Positions 17,205 to 25,691 of a DNA stretch of 38,531 nt are shown here, piece by piece (the stretch's first letter is position 1; the number at the start of each line of letters is the position of its first letter). Source of the stretch: an uncultured Pelagibacteraceae bacterium. Its GTDB lineage: Bacteria; Pseudomonadota; Alphaproteobacteria; Pelagibacterales; AG-422-B15. Position numbers and translations under genes: made by a program. The notes below the pieces were generated by a model, which was given only the letters and a program-made list of their open reading frames with translations, was not told the origin of the DNA and made no database searches. The stretch spans positions 1-38,531 of the forward strand of contig CACIBF010000011.1 in assembly GCA_902584815.1 (NCBI GenBank), in the 5' to 3' direction.

Positions 17205-18446
17205 CTAATGAGCCACCGCTGCAGCTGCAGCTTCATCAACTAAAGCGCCACTAAAATGTCTTTCAATCGAAAATGGAGCAGCAATTTTATTTGGCTCTCC
17301 TTTCGCAACAGTTTCAGCAAATACATGTGCCGAACCAGGTGTTGCTTTAAAGCCTCCTGTACCCCAGCCACAATTAATAAATAAATTTTCAATAGGAGTT
17401 TTTCCTATTATCGGACTTCTGTCGGGAGTAACGTCTACAATTCCTCCCCATTGTCGTAACATTTTTAATCGAGAAAATATTGGAAATAATTCGGTTAGTG
17501 GTCCCATAATATGTTCAATCATATCAAATGAACCTCTTTGAGAATAAGAATTATAGGAATCTGAACCTGCTCCAACAACAAGCTCTCCTTTGTCAGATTG
17601 GCTCACGTATACATGTACTGTATTAGACATAATTACGCAGTCTAAAATTGGTTTTATCGGCTCACTTACCAAAGCCTGCAGAGGAACAGAACTTATTGGT
17701 AATCGAAAACCAGCCATATTAGCTAGTACAGAACTGTGTCCAGCTGGAACAAGACCTACTTTTTTTGCATTAACCGATCCTTTGGTTGTCTGTACTCCTG
17801 TAACAGTTCCATTGGAAACATCTATTCCAGTAACTTCACAGTTTTGAATGATATCAACTCCTAAATTCTCTGCGGCCCGAGCATAACCCCATGCAACTGC
17901 GTCGTGTCTTGCAGTTCCAGCTCTTCGTTGAAGTATTGCTCCTAAGACTGGATATCTTCCATTCACATTCATATGAGGTATATTTTTCTTTACCTGATCC
18001 TGATTAAGTATTTCAGCATCGATTCCATTTAAGTAATTTGAATATGCTCGACGAGTAATCTCCTGCATATCATGAACTGAGTGTGCAAGGTGATATAAGC
18101 CTCTCTGAGAAAACATTACATTAAAGTTAAGTTCACTAGATAACCCTTCCCATAAGTTAACAGCGTGGTTGTAAAGTGCAGCGCTTTCATCCCATAAATA
18201 ATTTGATCTAATTATTGTAGTGTTTCTTCCAGTATTGCCTCCACCAATCCATCCTTTTTCTAAAAGGGCAATGTTTTTAACTCCAAATTCTTTTGCTAAA
18301 TAGTAAGCTGTACCCAATCCATGGCCACCACCACCAACGATTATTACATCATATTCTTTTTTTAACTCTGGACTACTCCATGCTTTTTGCCAATTTTCAT
18401 GATAGGAAAAGGCATTACGAACTAAATTAATCGCAGAATATTTCAT
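17205..18446 (-). CDS. soxB: Sarcosine oxidase beta subunit
   Basis: The beta subunit carries FAD and covalent FMN and oxidises sarcosine, passing electrons to oxygen to form hydrogen peroxide. The 413-residue protein has the FAD motif [15 protein letters not shown] at about 37-51, the [18 protein letters not shown] block near 66-83, and [15 protein letters not shown] with His181 at the place expected for covalent FMN attachment. The end holds [16 protein letters not shown] and [13 protein letters not shown]. It starts 2 bp after the DadA-like gene and leads the soxBDAG set. The alanine-rich tail ([10 protein letters not shown]) is a normal feature of the subunit's C-terminus. Confidence 0.95.
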   Translation of the reverse strand: MKYSAINLVRNAFSYHENWQKAWSSPELKKEYDVIIVGGGGHGLGTAYYLAKEFGVKNIALLEKGWIGGGNTGRNTTIIRSNYLWDESAALYNHAVNLWEGLSSELNFNVMFSQRGLYHLAHSVHDMQEITRRAYSNYLNGIDAEILNQDQVKKNIPHMNVNGRYPVLGAILQRRAGTARHDAVAWGYARAAENLGVDIIQNCEVTGIDVSNGTVTGVQTTKGSVNAKKVGLVPAGHSSVLANMAGFRLPISSVPLQALVSEPIKPILDCVIMSNTVHVYVSQSDKGELVVGAGSDSYNSYSQRGSFDMIEHIMGPLTELFPIFSRLKMLRQWGGIVDVTPDRSPIIGKTPIENLFINCGWGTGGFKATPGSAHVFAETVAKGEPNKIAAPFSIERHFSGALVDEAAAAAVAH

Positions 18447-18448
18447 AA

Positions 18449-19678
18449 TTAAAATCTTTCTACAGAAAAAGGTTTTAAATCTATATCTGTTTTATTAGCA
18501 CAAATTTCTTGTGCGATAAGTTTTCCAGAGATACCGCCTAGAGACCATCCAATATGTTGATGCCCAAAGCAGTAGTAAATATAAGGATTTTTTTTTGATT
18601 GTCCAATGACCGGCAGAGAGTCTGGCACGGATGGTCTAAAGCCAACCCATTCACTTAAATGATTGTTTATGTTAGGAAAAACGGCCTCTGTAGCTCTTTT
18701 TAAATAAGACACGACCTTGGAACTTATTTCATTTGAATTGCCCCCTAACTCCACCACACCTCCTGCTCGAAGACCGTCTTGCATTGGGGTAAAATATACG
18801 CCTCTTTCTTGCCAAGCAATTGGTCTTGAGATTGAATTTTCAGGATGAGGATACATCAAATGATAACCTCTCTCACTTGCTAATGGAATATTCTCACCAA
18901 GTTTATCGGTTAATTTTTTTGACCATACTCCAGCACATAAAACGATGCGATCATAAATATAAGTATTTTCATTTGTGTGAATATTTACTTTATTTGTGTC
19001 TAGAATTTTAATTTCTTCAATCTTTTCTTTTTTAAAATTTCCACCCTTCTCAATAAAGAGTTGCAGTAGTTTTTCACTGATTTTTTTTGGATTTTTTGCA
19101 AAATATGATCCTTTGAATAAAGCCCCTTTGTAAAAAATATTATTTATATTTGGCTCAACATCATTGATTTCATTTTTAGAAATAATTTCTATTTTTACCC
19201 CAGTTTTCTCTCGAGTTTCAAAATCTTTCCTTGCAGAATTATAAAATAATTTATTTGACCAGACATAAAAAATACTTTCGCGTGAAATTAAATTTTCAAT
19301 ATCAGCATCATTAAATAAATCTTCGTATCCTTCATCAACTAATGAAAGTAATGTAGTTAGTTTATTTGATGTATCTCTAACTTTCGACTGTCTGCAATTG
19401 CTTAAATATTGCATCAGCCATGGTAAGGATTGAATAAATTTTCCTTTTTTAAAAAATAAGGGACTATTTTTATTTAGTAATAAATATGGAAAAAGATAAA
19501 AAAATGATGATGAGTTAGTTGGTATGTTGGCATATTTTGCATATGTTCCTGCATTTCCAAAACTGGCTTGACTGCCTGGATCTTCTCTATCAAAAAGTGT
19601 CACATCCTGACCATATCTCTTCAGCCAATTTGCAGTAGACAAGCCAACAATTCCTGCTCCAATTACTGCAACTTTCAT
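18449..19678 (-). CDS. FAD-dependent D-amino acid dehydrogenase-like oxidoreductase (DadA/DAO family)
   Basis: The 409-residue flavoprotein has the dinucleotide-binding motif GAGIVG at 7-12, [12 protein letters not shown] at 40-51 (the FAD-contact region of DadA-type enzymes), and the ending [14 protein letters not shown] plus [15 protein letters not shown]. These fit the D-amino acid dehydrogenase / glycine oxidase branch. Given its place between the ZapE ATPase (4-bp overlap) and soxB (2-bp gap), a substrate such as a secondary or N-methylated amine or D-amino acid from osmolyte breakdown is likely, but the sequence does not decide it. Confidence 0.85.
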   Translation of the reverse strand: MKVAVIGAGIVGLSTANWLKRYGQDVTLFDREDPGSQASFGNAGTYAKYANIPTNSSSFFYLFPYLLLNKNSPLFFKKGKFIQSLPWLMQYLSNCRQSKVRDTSNKLTTLLSLVDEGYEDLFNDADIENLISRESIFYVWSNKLFYNSARKDFETREKTGVKIEIISKNEINDVEPNINNIFYKGALFKGSYFAKNPKKISEKLLQLFIEKGGNFKKEKIEEIKILDTNKVNIHTNENTYIYDRIVLCAGVWSKKLTDKLGENIPLASERGYHLMYPHPENSISRPIAWQERGVYFTPMQDGLRAGGVVELGGNSNEISSKVVSYLKRATEAVFPNINNHLSEWVGFRPSVPDSLPVIGQSKKNPYIYYCFGHQHIGWSLGGISGKLIAQEICANKTDIDLKPFSVERF

Positions 19679-20754
19679 GATGTGTCTCTATATTTTCTTG
19701 ATTTCATTTCTTCAAGTCTACTCTGTGTTCTTTTAAATTTTTCTTTTAAATGAAAAGCGGAGTCTATTTCACTAATGTTCACTGTACTGCTAAGTACTAA
19801 ATTAATATTATTGTCATATAATACATCAATAAGGTTTATAAATCTAAGTTGCTCATTTATACATTCATTAGAAAAGTTTTTTATATTTTCTATAATAATT
19901 GTATCAAAAAAGCTTATCATACTTAGATAATCTTCGGCGCCCAAAGGCAGTCCACATATCTCATCGAAATAAAACCTAGATACTCTTTTAGCCAATCTCT
20001 TTATTACAACTTCTCTTCCTTTTACGTTTATAATTTTATTAATTTCTTCACTGTTCTCAGAAAGTTTAATGTACAAATCATTTATTTTATGTGATGTAGC
20101 TAAATTTATAGGAGAAAAGTAAACTTCATCATTATTTAGATTTAATTTCCTATAGTCTTTACCTGTATTAAGTTCAAAGATTTTTGATTTTTTCTTAATA
20201 AGCTCGATAAAGGGTAAAAAAAGTTCTCTTTGCAAACCATCTTTATATAAATCATCTGGAAATATATTTGTAGTTAAAACTATTTTTATCTTCCTATTAA
20301 AGAATTCAGTAAAAAGCTGGCTTAGTATCATAGCGTCAGCAATGTTTGTAACTTGAAATTCGTCAAAAAAAATTATGTCTGTTTCTAATTGAATCATTTT
20401 TGCGTAACTTGCAATCAAGTCATCTTTTGAATATTTCTTAGCTCTTAATTCATGAAGAGAATTATGAGTTTTAATCATGAATTCATGAAAATGAATTCTC
20501 ATAAACTTGTTGGATAAAATTACTTTTGAAATTAAATCCATTAAGAGAGTTTTTCCAGATCCAACATTGCCGTGTAAATAAAAACAAGTTAAAGAATTTT
20601 CTTGTGATGAAAATTTTAAAATTTTTGAAAAAATATTCTCGTCAGAGTTAGATAGAAATATCTCTAATTCTGTTAGTAAATCGATTTGATTTTGATCTTT
20701 TTCAATCGCCCCAGAGGAACATAAATCAAGATAAAAATCTAACGCCTTAGACAT
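19675..20754 (-). CDS. zapE: ZapE / AFG1-family AAA-like ATPase
   Basis: AFG1-like ATPases act at the inner membrane: mitochondrial AFG1 (LACE1) helps turnover of cytochrome c oxidase subunits, and bacterial ZapE affects cell division. This 359-residue protein has Walker A GNVGSGKT at 62-69, Walker B DIIFFDEFQ at 126-134, the family blocks MRIHFHEFM (85-93) and FFDEFQVTNIADAMILSQL, and RFYFDEICGLPLGAEDYL late in the chain. It is embedded between dimethylglycine dehydrogenase (11 bp) and the DadA-like gene (4-bp overlap). That placement is unusual, since the gene commonly sits elsewhere; with Sco1 and DUF983 it is a third gene here with an oxidase link. Confidence 0.88.
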   Translation of the reverse strand: MSKALDFYLDLCSSGAIEKDQNQIDLLTELEIFLSNSDENIFSKILKFSSQENSLTCFYLHGNVGSGKTLLMDLISKVILSNKFMRIHFHEFMIKTHNSLHELRAKKYSKDDLIASYAKMIQLETDIIFFDEFQVTNIADAMILSQLFTEFFNRKIKIVLTTNIFPDDLYKDGLQRELFLPFIELIKKKSKIFELNTGKDYRKLNLNNDEVYFSPINLATSHKINDLYIKLSENSEEINKIINVKGREVVIKRLAKRVSRFYFDEICGLPLGAEDYLSMISFFDTIIIENIKNFSNECINEQLRFINLIDVLYDNNINLVLSSTVNISEIDSAFHLKEKFKRTQSRLEEMKSRKYRDTS

Positions 20755-20765
20755 TAGAGATTTTT

Positions 20766-23201
20766 CTATGATCTAAGCTTTTCATTGGTTGGGTCATAAG
20801 GGCTTTCTTCAATAACAGTAACATCATGCATGGTACCTAAAATATCCATAGTAAGTTTTGTGCCAGGTTCAGCACATTTTGGATTTACCATTGCAAGAGC
20901 AATTGATTTTTGAATTCTAAAACCATAATTTCCACCAGTTGCTCTCCCAACAACATTGCCATCTTGGTATATTGGATTATTACCTAAAGCATCGGCATCG
21001 GTTACGTCATGAACTTCTAAAGTAACAAATTTATTATCAAAACCCTTTTCCCTCCACTGAACAAGTGCATCTCGACCAATAAAATCACCTTTATTTGGAT
21101 GTACAAACCGATCTAAACCAGACTCATAGGCTGCATATTCAATCGATAATTCAGTACCAACTAATCGATAAGATTTTTCTATTCTAAGCGAGTCCATCGC
21201 TCGGATACCAAAAGGTTTGATTCCAAACTCCTCACCAGCTTCCATTAGCGCGTCAAAAATTGTGTTTTGTAAATCAATAGGCATATGCAGCTCCCATCCT
21301 AATTCACCTACAAAGTTTACTCTCAAGGCTAATGTTTCAGCCAGACCTACATTGATCATTTTTCCAGATAGCCATGGAAACGCTTCATTCGAAAAATCAT
21401 CATTTGATATTTTTTCAAACAATTTTCTAGATTTTGGTCCAGCAACAACCAGAACTCCCATACTATTTGTAAGATTCTCCATAGAAACAGATCTATCATT
21501 AGGCATATGCTTTTTGATCCAATCATGATCTAGCCTTTGCCAAGCTCCTGCTGATACGCAATAAAAACTATCTTCACTTTCACGCATAATAGTAAATTCA
21601 GAATGAACGCCACCTTTTGTATTAAGAGCGTGACAAAGGTTTGTTCTTCCAATCTTTTTTGGCAATTTATTTGCAACTAAGTTATCAAGAAAAGCTTCGG
21701 CACCAGGACCGCTTATTCTGCATTTTGCAAATGCACTCATATCTAGCAGACCTACATTTTTAACGACGTTTTTACATTCGTTTCCAATATGCTCAAACCA
21801 TTTAGATCTTCTGAAAGACCAATCATCAACTTGTTCAACACCTTCAGGAGCAAACCAGTTTGCTCTTTCCCAGCCAAATTTTTGTCCAAAAACTGCTCCT
21901 AAGTTTTTTAATCGATCATAACAAGGTGCTTGCCTTAGAGGTCTACCAGCATCTCGCTCTTCATCAGGGTAATGAATTGTAAATACATTTGCATAAGCTT
22001 CTTCATTCTTCTTGATAAGATAAGATTTTGAAGCATAATCCCCAAACCTTCTAGGTTCAACACCAAGCATATCAACGGTTGGTTCTCCATCAACAATCCA
22101 TTCAGCTAATTGCCATCCAGCTCCACCAGCAGCAGTTATGCCAAAAGAATGTCCATCATTTAAATAAAGATTTTTTCTATCCCATGCAGGCCCTACAATT
22201 GGGCTACCATCTGGTGTATAACAAATTGCACCATTATAAACTTTTTTAATGCCTACTTCACCAAAGATGGGAACTCTATTAATCGCATGTTCAATATGTG
22301 GCCCTAGACGATCCAGATCTTCTTGAAATAGTTCATACTCACAATCATTACTAGGTCCATCCACATAACAGCATGGTGCACCTTTTTCATATGGTCCTAA
22401 AATTAATCCACCAGCCTCTTCTCTCATATACCAAGAGCCATCAGATCCTCTCAACACACCCATTTCAGGGAGACCAGCTTCTTTTCTTTTTACAATTTCT
22501 GGATGAGGTTCAGTGACAATATATTGATGTTCAACAGGAATAACCGGGATATCTAAACCAACCATTTCCCCAGTTTGTCTTACAAAGTTTCCAGAACAAG
22601 AAATAATTACATCTGCATGAATATCGCCTTTATCAGTTTTAACAATCCACGAGTCGTCCGGCTGTTGCTCTAAACCAACTACACTTGTTTGACGATAAAT
22701 TTCAGCCCCTAACGATCTCGCTCCTTTTGCTAGAGCTTGAGTCAAATCATTCGGTTGAATATATCCATCTTCAGGATGTTGAATTGCACCTATAAGACCA
22801 TCTGTATTACATAAAGGCCAAATTTCTTTTATTTCATCTGGCGATAGAAATTTAACATCTACTCCAATAGTTTGAGCGACTCCAGCATATTGTTTATATT
22901 CATCCATTCGATCTTGTGTTTCTGCCAATCGAATATTACTAACATTGCTAAAGCCTACTTCTTGACCTGTCTCTTTTTGTAGTTCTTGATAAAACTTAAC
23001 TGAATATTTGTGAAGCTGTCCAACGGAGTAACTCATATTAAAAAGAGGTAGGAGACCAGCGGCATGCCAAGTTGAACCTGAAGTCAGTTCTTTTCTTTCA
23101 CACAGAACAACATCTGACCACCCTTTTTTGGCAAGGTGATATAAAGTACTTACACCTACAACACCTCCACCTATCACAACTGCTTTTGCTCTAGATTTCA
23201 T
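20766..23201 (-). CDS. Dimethylglycine dehydrogenase (sarcosine dehydrogenase-like)
   Basis: The enzyme demethylates dimethylglycine to sarcosine, passing the carbon to tetrahydrofolate and electrons to an electron-transfer flavoprotein. The 811-residue protein has an N-terminal FAD domain (GGGVVG at 11-16; SGSTWHAAGL at 41-50 with His46 at the covalent-FAD position of DMGDH and sarcosine dehydrogenase), a central FAO M-like segment, and a C-terminal aminomethyltransferase part with VGLLDMSAFAKCRISG, VGELGWELHMP and IRAMDSLRIEKSY. Dimethylglycine versus sarcosine as substrate cannot be told, but since soxBDAG handles sarcosine, dimethylglycine is the better guess. It follows DUF1326 by 15 bp. 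Confidence 0.9.
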   Translation of the reverse strand: MKSRAKAVVIGGGVVGVSTLYHLAKKGWSDVVLCERKELTSGSTWHAAGLLPLFNMSYSVGQLHKYSVKFYQELQKETGQEVGFSNVSNIRLAETQDRMDEYKQYAGVAQTIGVDVKFLSPDEIKEIWPLCNTDGLIGAIQHPEDGYIQPNDLTQALAKGARSLGAEIYRQTSVVGLEQQPDDSWIVKTDKGDIHADVIISCSGNFVRQTGEMVGLDIPVIPVEHQYIVTEPHPEIVKRKEAGLPEMGVLRGSDGSWYMREEAGGLILGPYEKGAPCCYVDGPSNDCEYELFQEDLDRLGPHIEHAINRVPIFGEVGIKKVYNGAICYTPDGSPIVGPAWDRKNLYLNDGHSFGITAAGGAGWQLAEWIVDGEPTVDMLGVEPRRFGDYASKSYLIKKNEEAYANVFTIHYPDEERDAGRPLRQAPCYDRLKNLGAVFGQKFGWERANWFAPEGVEQVDDWSFRRSKWFEHIGNECKNVVKNVGLLDMSAFAKCRISGPGAEAFLDNLVANKLPKKIGRTNLCHALNTKGGVHSEFTIMRESEDSFYCVSAGAWQRLDHDWIKKHMPNDRSVSMENLTNSMGVLVVAGPKSRKLFEKISNDDFSNEAFPWLSGKMINVGLAETLALRVNFVGELGWELHMPIDLQNTIFDALMEAGEEFGIKPFGIRAMDSLRIEKSYRLVGTELSIEYAAYESGLDRFVHPNKGDFIGRDALVQWREKGFDNKFVTLEVHDVTDADALGNNPIYQDGNVVGRATGGNYGFRIQKSIALAMVNPKCAEPGTKLTMDILGTMHDVTVIEESPYDPTNEKLRS

Positions 23202-23216
23202 AATTCTCCTTAATTT

Positions 23217-23897
23217 TTATGGACCTGACCACTCAACGGCGCAATATTCTGCACTTCCTCCTGTGAAATCCCAATTACGTCCATGGTCTTTGATTTTACT
23301 TCTTTTGCCACCTCGACCTACAATTATCTCGGGAGCAACCCAATATTTAAGATTGGATACCTTAATATCTTCTCCTCTTTGCAGTCCTGGTTCTTTTTCA
23401 ATTCTACCATCCAAAATATCTGGAATAGTGTAAGTCCAACCAGTTTCTGTTTCTTTATAAGTTATAGATGCTCTCTTAACTCCCAAGAAATTAGAAATCA
23501 TAGATGAAAACCATCCAGTTTGTCCTCCTGCATTACCAGAGAATATTTTTAGTAATGCATCAGCTGCATCATCAGAGGCCTTTTCATCAAAATATAAACC
23601 CGCTGTCCATCCTCCCATAGATAATGGCCCAGGAACTTCGAGTAAGATTGCAACGTTCAAACCGCTTAAATCAATGATACCTTTTTGCTCTCTCTTCATT
23701 GGATTAAAACCAGACCATTTTTCTTCAGCCCAACCATCTTCAATAATGATTCCCCACCAAGAAAAACATTTTCCATTCGATGAATTAGGAATTGCACGCC
23801 CTAAAGACATAGGACAATTACAAAAGACATCACAATTACAGTTCAATAGAAAGTGGCCATTAATTTCCCAATGAAGATTGAAAGGATTTGCGGTCAT
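23217..23897 (-). CDS. DUF1326 family protein
   Basis: The 226-residue protein belongs to DUF1326 (COG5588). Its N-terminal signature is WEINGHFLLNCNCDVFCNCP, with Cys20, Cys22, Cys26 and Cys28 in a CxCxxxCxC array that looks able to bind a soft metal such as copper. No signal peptide or clear membrane helix. The rest includes IVGRGGKRSKIKDHGRNWDF and ends AEYCAVEWSGP, with a further Cys. The family is regularly encoded beside DUF2182, as here with 3 bp between them. Function is not established; a metal-handling role is inferred from the Cys array and the DUF2182 and Sco1 neighbours. Confidence 0.85.
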   Translation of the reverse strand: MTANPFNLHWEINGHFLLNCNCDVFCNCPMSLGRAIPNSSNGKCFSWWGIIIEDGWAEEKWSGFNPMKREQKGIIDLSGLNVAILLEVPGPLSMGGWTAGLYFDEKASDDAADALLKIFSGNAGGQTGWFSSMISNFLGVKRASITYKETETGWTYTIPDILDGRIEKEPGLQRGEDIKVSNLKYWVAPEIIVGRGGKRSKIKDHGRNWDFTGGSAEYCAVEWSGP

Positions 23898-23900
23898 AGG

Positions 23901-24758
23901 TTAAATAAAGATTAAATAAGATCCCCAAAATACTAGAATTAGGGCAAAAAATCTAGAAGTAAGTTTCTCAAATGGAATTATTTTTTCAGATAAAATGGCT
24001 ATTGTAAGGATCACAACCCAGAGCATATTCATAACACCGTTGATAAATAAAATGAGCATAAGCGCCCAACAGCATCCAAGGCAATACAGACCGTGCAAAA
24101 GTCCTATCTTTAAAACATCAAAATTAGAACTAATTTTCGTTCCCATAATAAATGCAAGTGGATTTCTACATTTTTCTAAACAAGCATCTTTAAAACTAGA
24201 AAACTGAAATAATCCTGCACCAATTAATGTTATTGCAGCAGCCTTATTGCTTGTGAACATCCCCATCATGTTTACTACACTATAATTATGAAAAATATAT
24301 TGAAGGTAACAAGCCGCCATTGAAAATAAAATCCATATAAAAAAGTACATTAAAGACAGTAAGACAATTTCTGATTTAGGATTTTTTACAATAGCCATAT
24401 TGCTTCTCATTGAATAGAAAAGAAAAAGGAACATTAGTGATGATGGAAACATCATTGCAAACATCATAATTATCCACATTAGATTCATTACAATAAAGTC
24501 ATTAACAGTCCAGTTGCTATCCATTGGCATTGCGAATAAAGAAAATTTATTTGATGAATACATATTCGTGTCATTGTTCATATCCATTGAACTCATGTCC
24601 ATATCCTGAAAGTCCATATTCATGTCATTGTTCATATCCATTGAACTCATGTCCATATCCATTTCATTGGAGAAAACAAATAAGTACACCCAAGCAAGGC
24701 TAACCATTATTAGAATAGGAATTATTACTATATAAAAATCTGATGAATTACTTTTCAC
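23901..24758 (-). CDS. DUF2182 (COG5486) predicted metal-binding membrane protein with Met-rich repeat
   Basis: This 285-residue membrane protein has an N-terminal helix (about 9-29), then a Met/Asp-rich segment at residues 33-66 with 12 methionines, and then about six further helices with the family blocks WIIMMFAMMFPS (95-106), and GLYCLGCCWALMLILF late in the chain, which gives Cys pairs near the membrane. The Met-rich segment is a tandem pair of DMDMSSMDMNND-type units (34-48 and 52-66), period 18 residues. MxM and MxxM arrays of this kind bind Cu(I) in known periplasmic copper proteins. It starts 2 bp after the lipoprotein gene and ends 3 bp before DUF1326. A role in copper uptake or delivery is inferred. 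Confidence 0.85.
   Translation of the reverse strand: MKSNSSDFYIVIIPILIMVSLAWVYLFVFSNEMDMDMSSMDMNNDMNMDFQDMDMSSMDMNNDTNMYSSNKFSLFAMPMDSNWTVNDFIVMNLMWIIMMFAMMFPSSLMFLFLFYSMRSNMAIVKNPKSEIVLLSLMYFFIWILFSMAACYLQYIFHNYSVVNMMGMFTSNKAAAITLIGAGLFQFSSFKDACLEKCRNPLAFIMGTKISSNFDVLKIGLLHGLYCLGCCWALMLILFINGVMNMLWVVILTIAILSEKIIPFEKLTSRFFALILVFWGSYLIFI
24561..24606 (-). repeat. 46-bp direct repeat, copy encoding residues 52-66 of the DUF2182 protein
   Basis: This copy matches the one at 24615-24660 at 45 of 46 positions; the single difference (G at 24568 versus A at 24622) turns a Met codon into Thr. The two copies are offset by 54 bp, exactly 18 codons, so the repeat keeps the frame. Near-identity at the DNA level, beyond what the protein needs, points to a recent duplication. 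Confidence 0.9.
24615..24660 (-). repeat. 46-bp direct repeat, copy encoding residues 34-48 of the DUF2182 protein
   Basis: Partner of the copy at 24561-24606. The 8 bases between the copies encode the odd residues DFQ that break the Met/Asp pattern. The repeat codes for DMDMSSMDMNNDMNM. Confidence 0.9.
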
Positions 24759-24760
24759 TT

Positions 24761-25003
24761 TTAGTCTCTTTCAGTCGAATAATAACAAATATCATTTTTA
24801 CATGTATAAACACAAAGTAACCCTTCTTCAGATTGACTATATGAAGCCCACAATTCAACATTATCGTTTTTTACGAGAAGTTCTATATCTTCCAAACAAT
24901 TCATTTCTTTTGCTTTTTCAGCAGCTAATTCTTTGTACTCTATTTTCTCTGAGCATGAATAGAATAAAATTAGTAAAATAAAATAGCTTATAATGTTTTT
25001 CAT
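24761..25003 (-). CDS. Small Cys-rich putative lipoprotein
   Basis: With the ATG at 25003 this is an 80-residue protein whose first 16 residues form a lipoprotein signal ending LFYSC, so Cys17 would be lipidated. An in-frame ATG nine codons upstream lies inside sco1 and would disrupt the signal. The mature part has Cys36, Cys64, Cys68 and Cys73 (LLCVYTCKNDICYY), which could bind metal or form disulfides. I do not recognise a family. It begins 7 bp after sco1 and ends 2 bp before DUF2182, so a part in the same envelope metal pathway is plausible. Confidence 0.7.
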   Translation of the reverse strand: MKNIISYFILLILFYSCSEKIEYKELAAEKAKEMNCLEDIELLVKNDNVELWASYSQSEEGLLCVYTCKNDICYYSTERD

Positions 25004-25010
25004 AAATGAA

Positions 25011-25691
25011 TTAGAGATTTGACAATTCAACTAATATTTCTTCCGAGCTTGACCCATAAGGTAAAATTGTTTTTAGATTATCTTTACGATCAAATATAAA
25101 ATAAAACGCACTGTGTTGCACAATATAATTATTTTCTGACACTTCACTATGCGAATGATTATCTGAATTATGATTGTCATGTGAGTTTTGTTTTTTTATA
25201 TTATCAAAATTAGAATAGGGCTCCTGGTCTTGTGTCATGTCACTTTTAACATGGACAAAGAAGTTTTCCCAAACAGGCTTCAACGACTCATAGTCACCTG
25301 TAAGACCAATAATTTCGTTATTAAAATTTGATAAGTATTTATTCATTCTTTTTGGCGTATCCCTATCAGGATCTACGCTAATAAATAAAAATTTGTTAAT
25401 TGATAGATCACTTAATTCATCAATAACATTTGATAAAACACTAATTCCCATTGGACAAACATCTGGACAATGAGTAAATCCAAAAAAAAATACTTTATTA
25501 AAATTTATATAATCTAGGTTAGAAACCTCATTGCCATGATGATCTATTAGATTAAAACTAGCGTTGATATAGTTTGTTTCATCATTTTTTTGTTTAATAA
25601 TATATTCTGAAAAAAACCATCCTGAAAAAATAGATATAAGAATAGTAAAGATAAAAATAAATTTATGAAATTTACTTTTTAAAAATGTCAT
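25011..25691 (-). CDS. Sco1/SenC-type copper chaperone for cytochrome oxidase
   Basis: Sco proteins are membrane-tethered thioredoxin-fold proteins that deliver copper to the CuA site of cytochrome c oxidase. The 226-residue protein has one N-terminal membrane helix (about 10-28), then FGFTHCPDVCP with the copper ligands Cys75 and Cys79, the SVDPDRDTPKRM block at 105-116, and the third ligand His193 in VQHSAFYFIF. An unusual insert before that strand, about residues 165-185, is rich in His, Asn and Asp (H171, H174, H179, H181), and looks metal-binding. It overlaps the DmdA-like gene by 4 bp and precedes the lipoprotein by 7 bp. Confidence 0.92.
   Translation of the reverse strand: MTFLKSKFHKFIFIFTILISIFSGWFFSEYIIKQKNDETNYINASFNLIDHHGNEVSNLDYINFNKVFFFGFTHCPDVCPMGISVLSNVIDELSDLSINKFLFISVDPDRDTPKRMNKYLSNFNNEIIGLTGDYESLKPVWENFFVHVKSDMTQDQEPYSNFDNIKKQNSHDNHNSDNHSHSEVSENNYIVQHSAFYFIFDRKDNLKTILPYGSSSEEILVELSNL

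Noticed and set aside
17201-17239. Longer soxD start
   Set aside because: It would overlap the soxB end, and the added residues precede the usual MFVIKCPYCG start.
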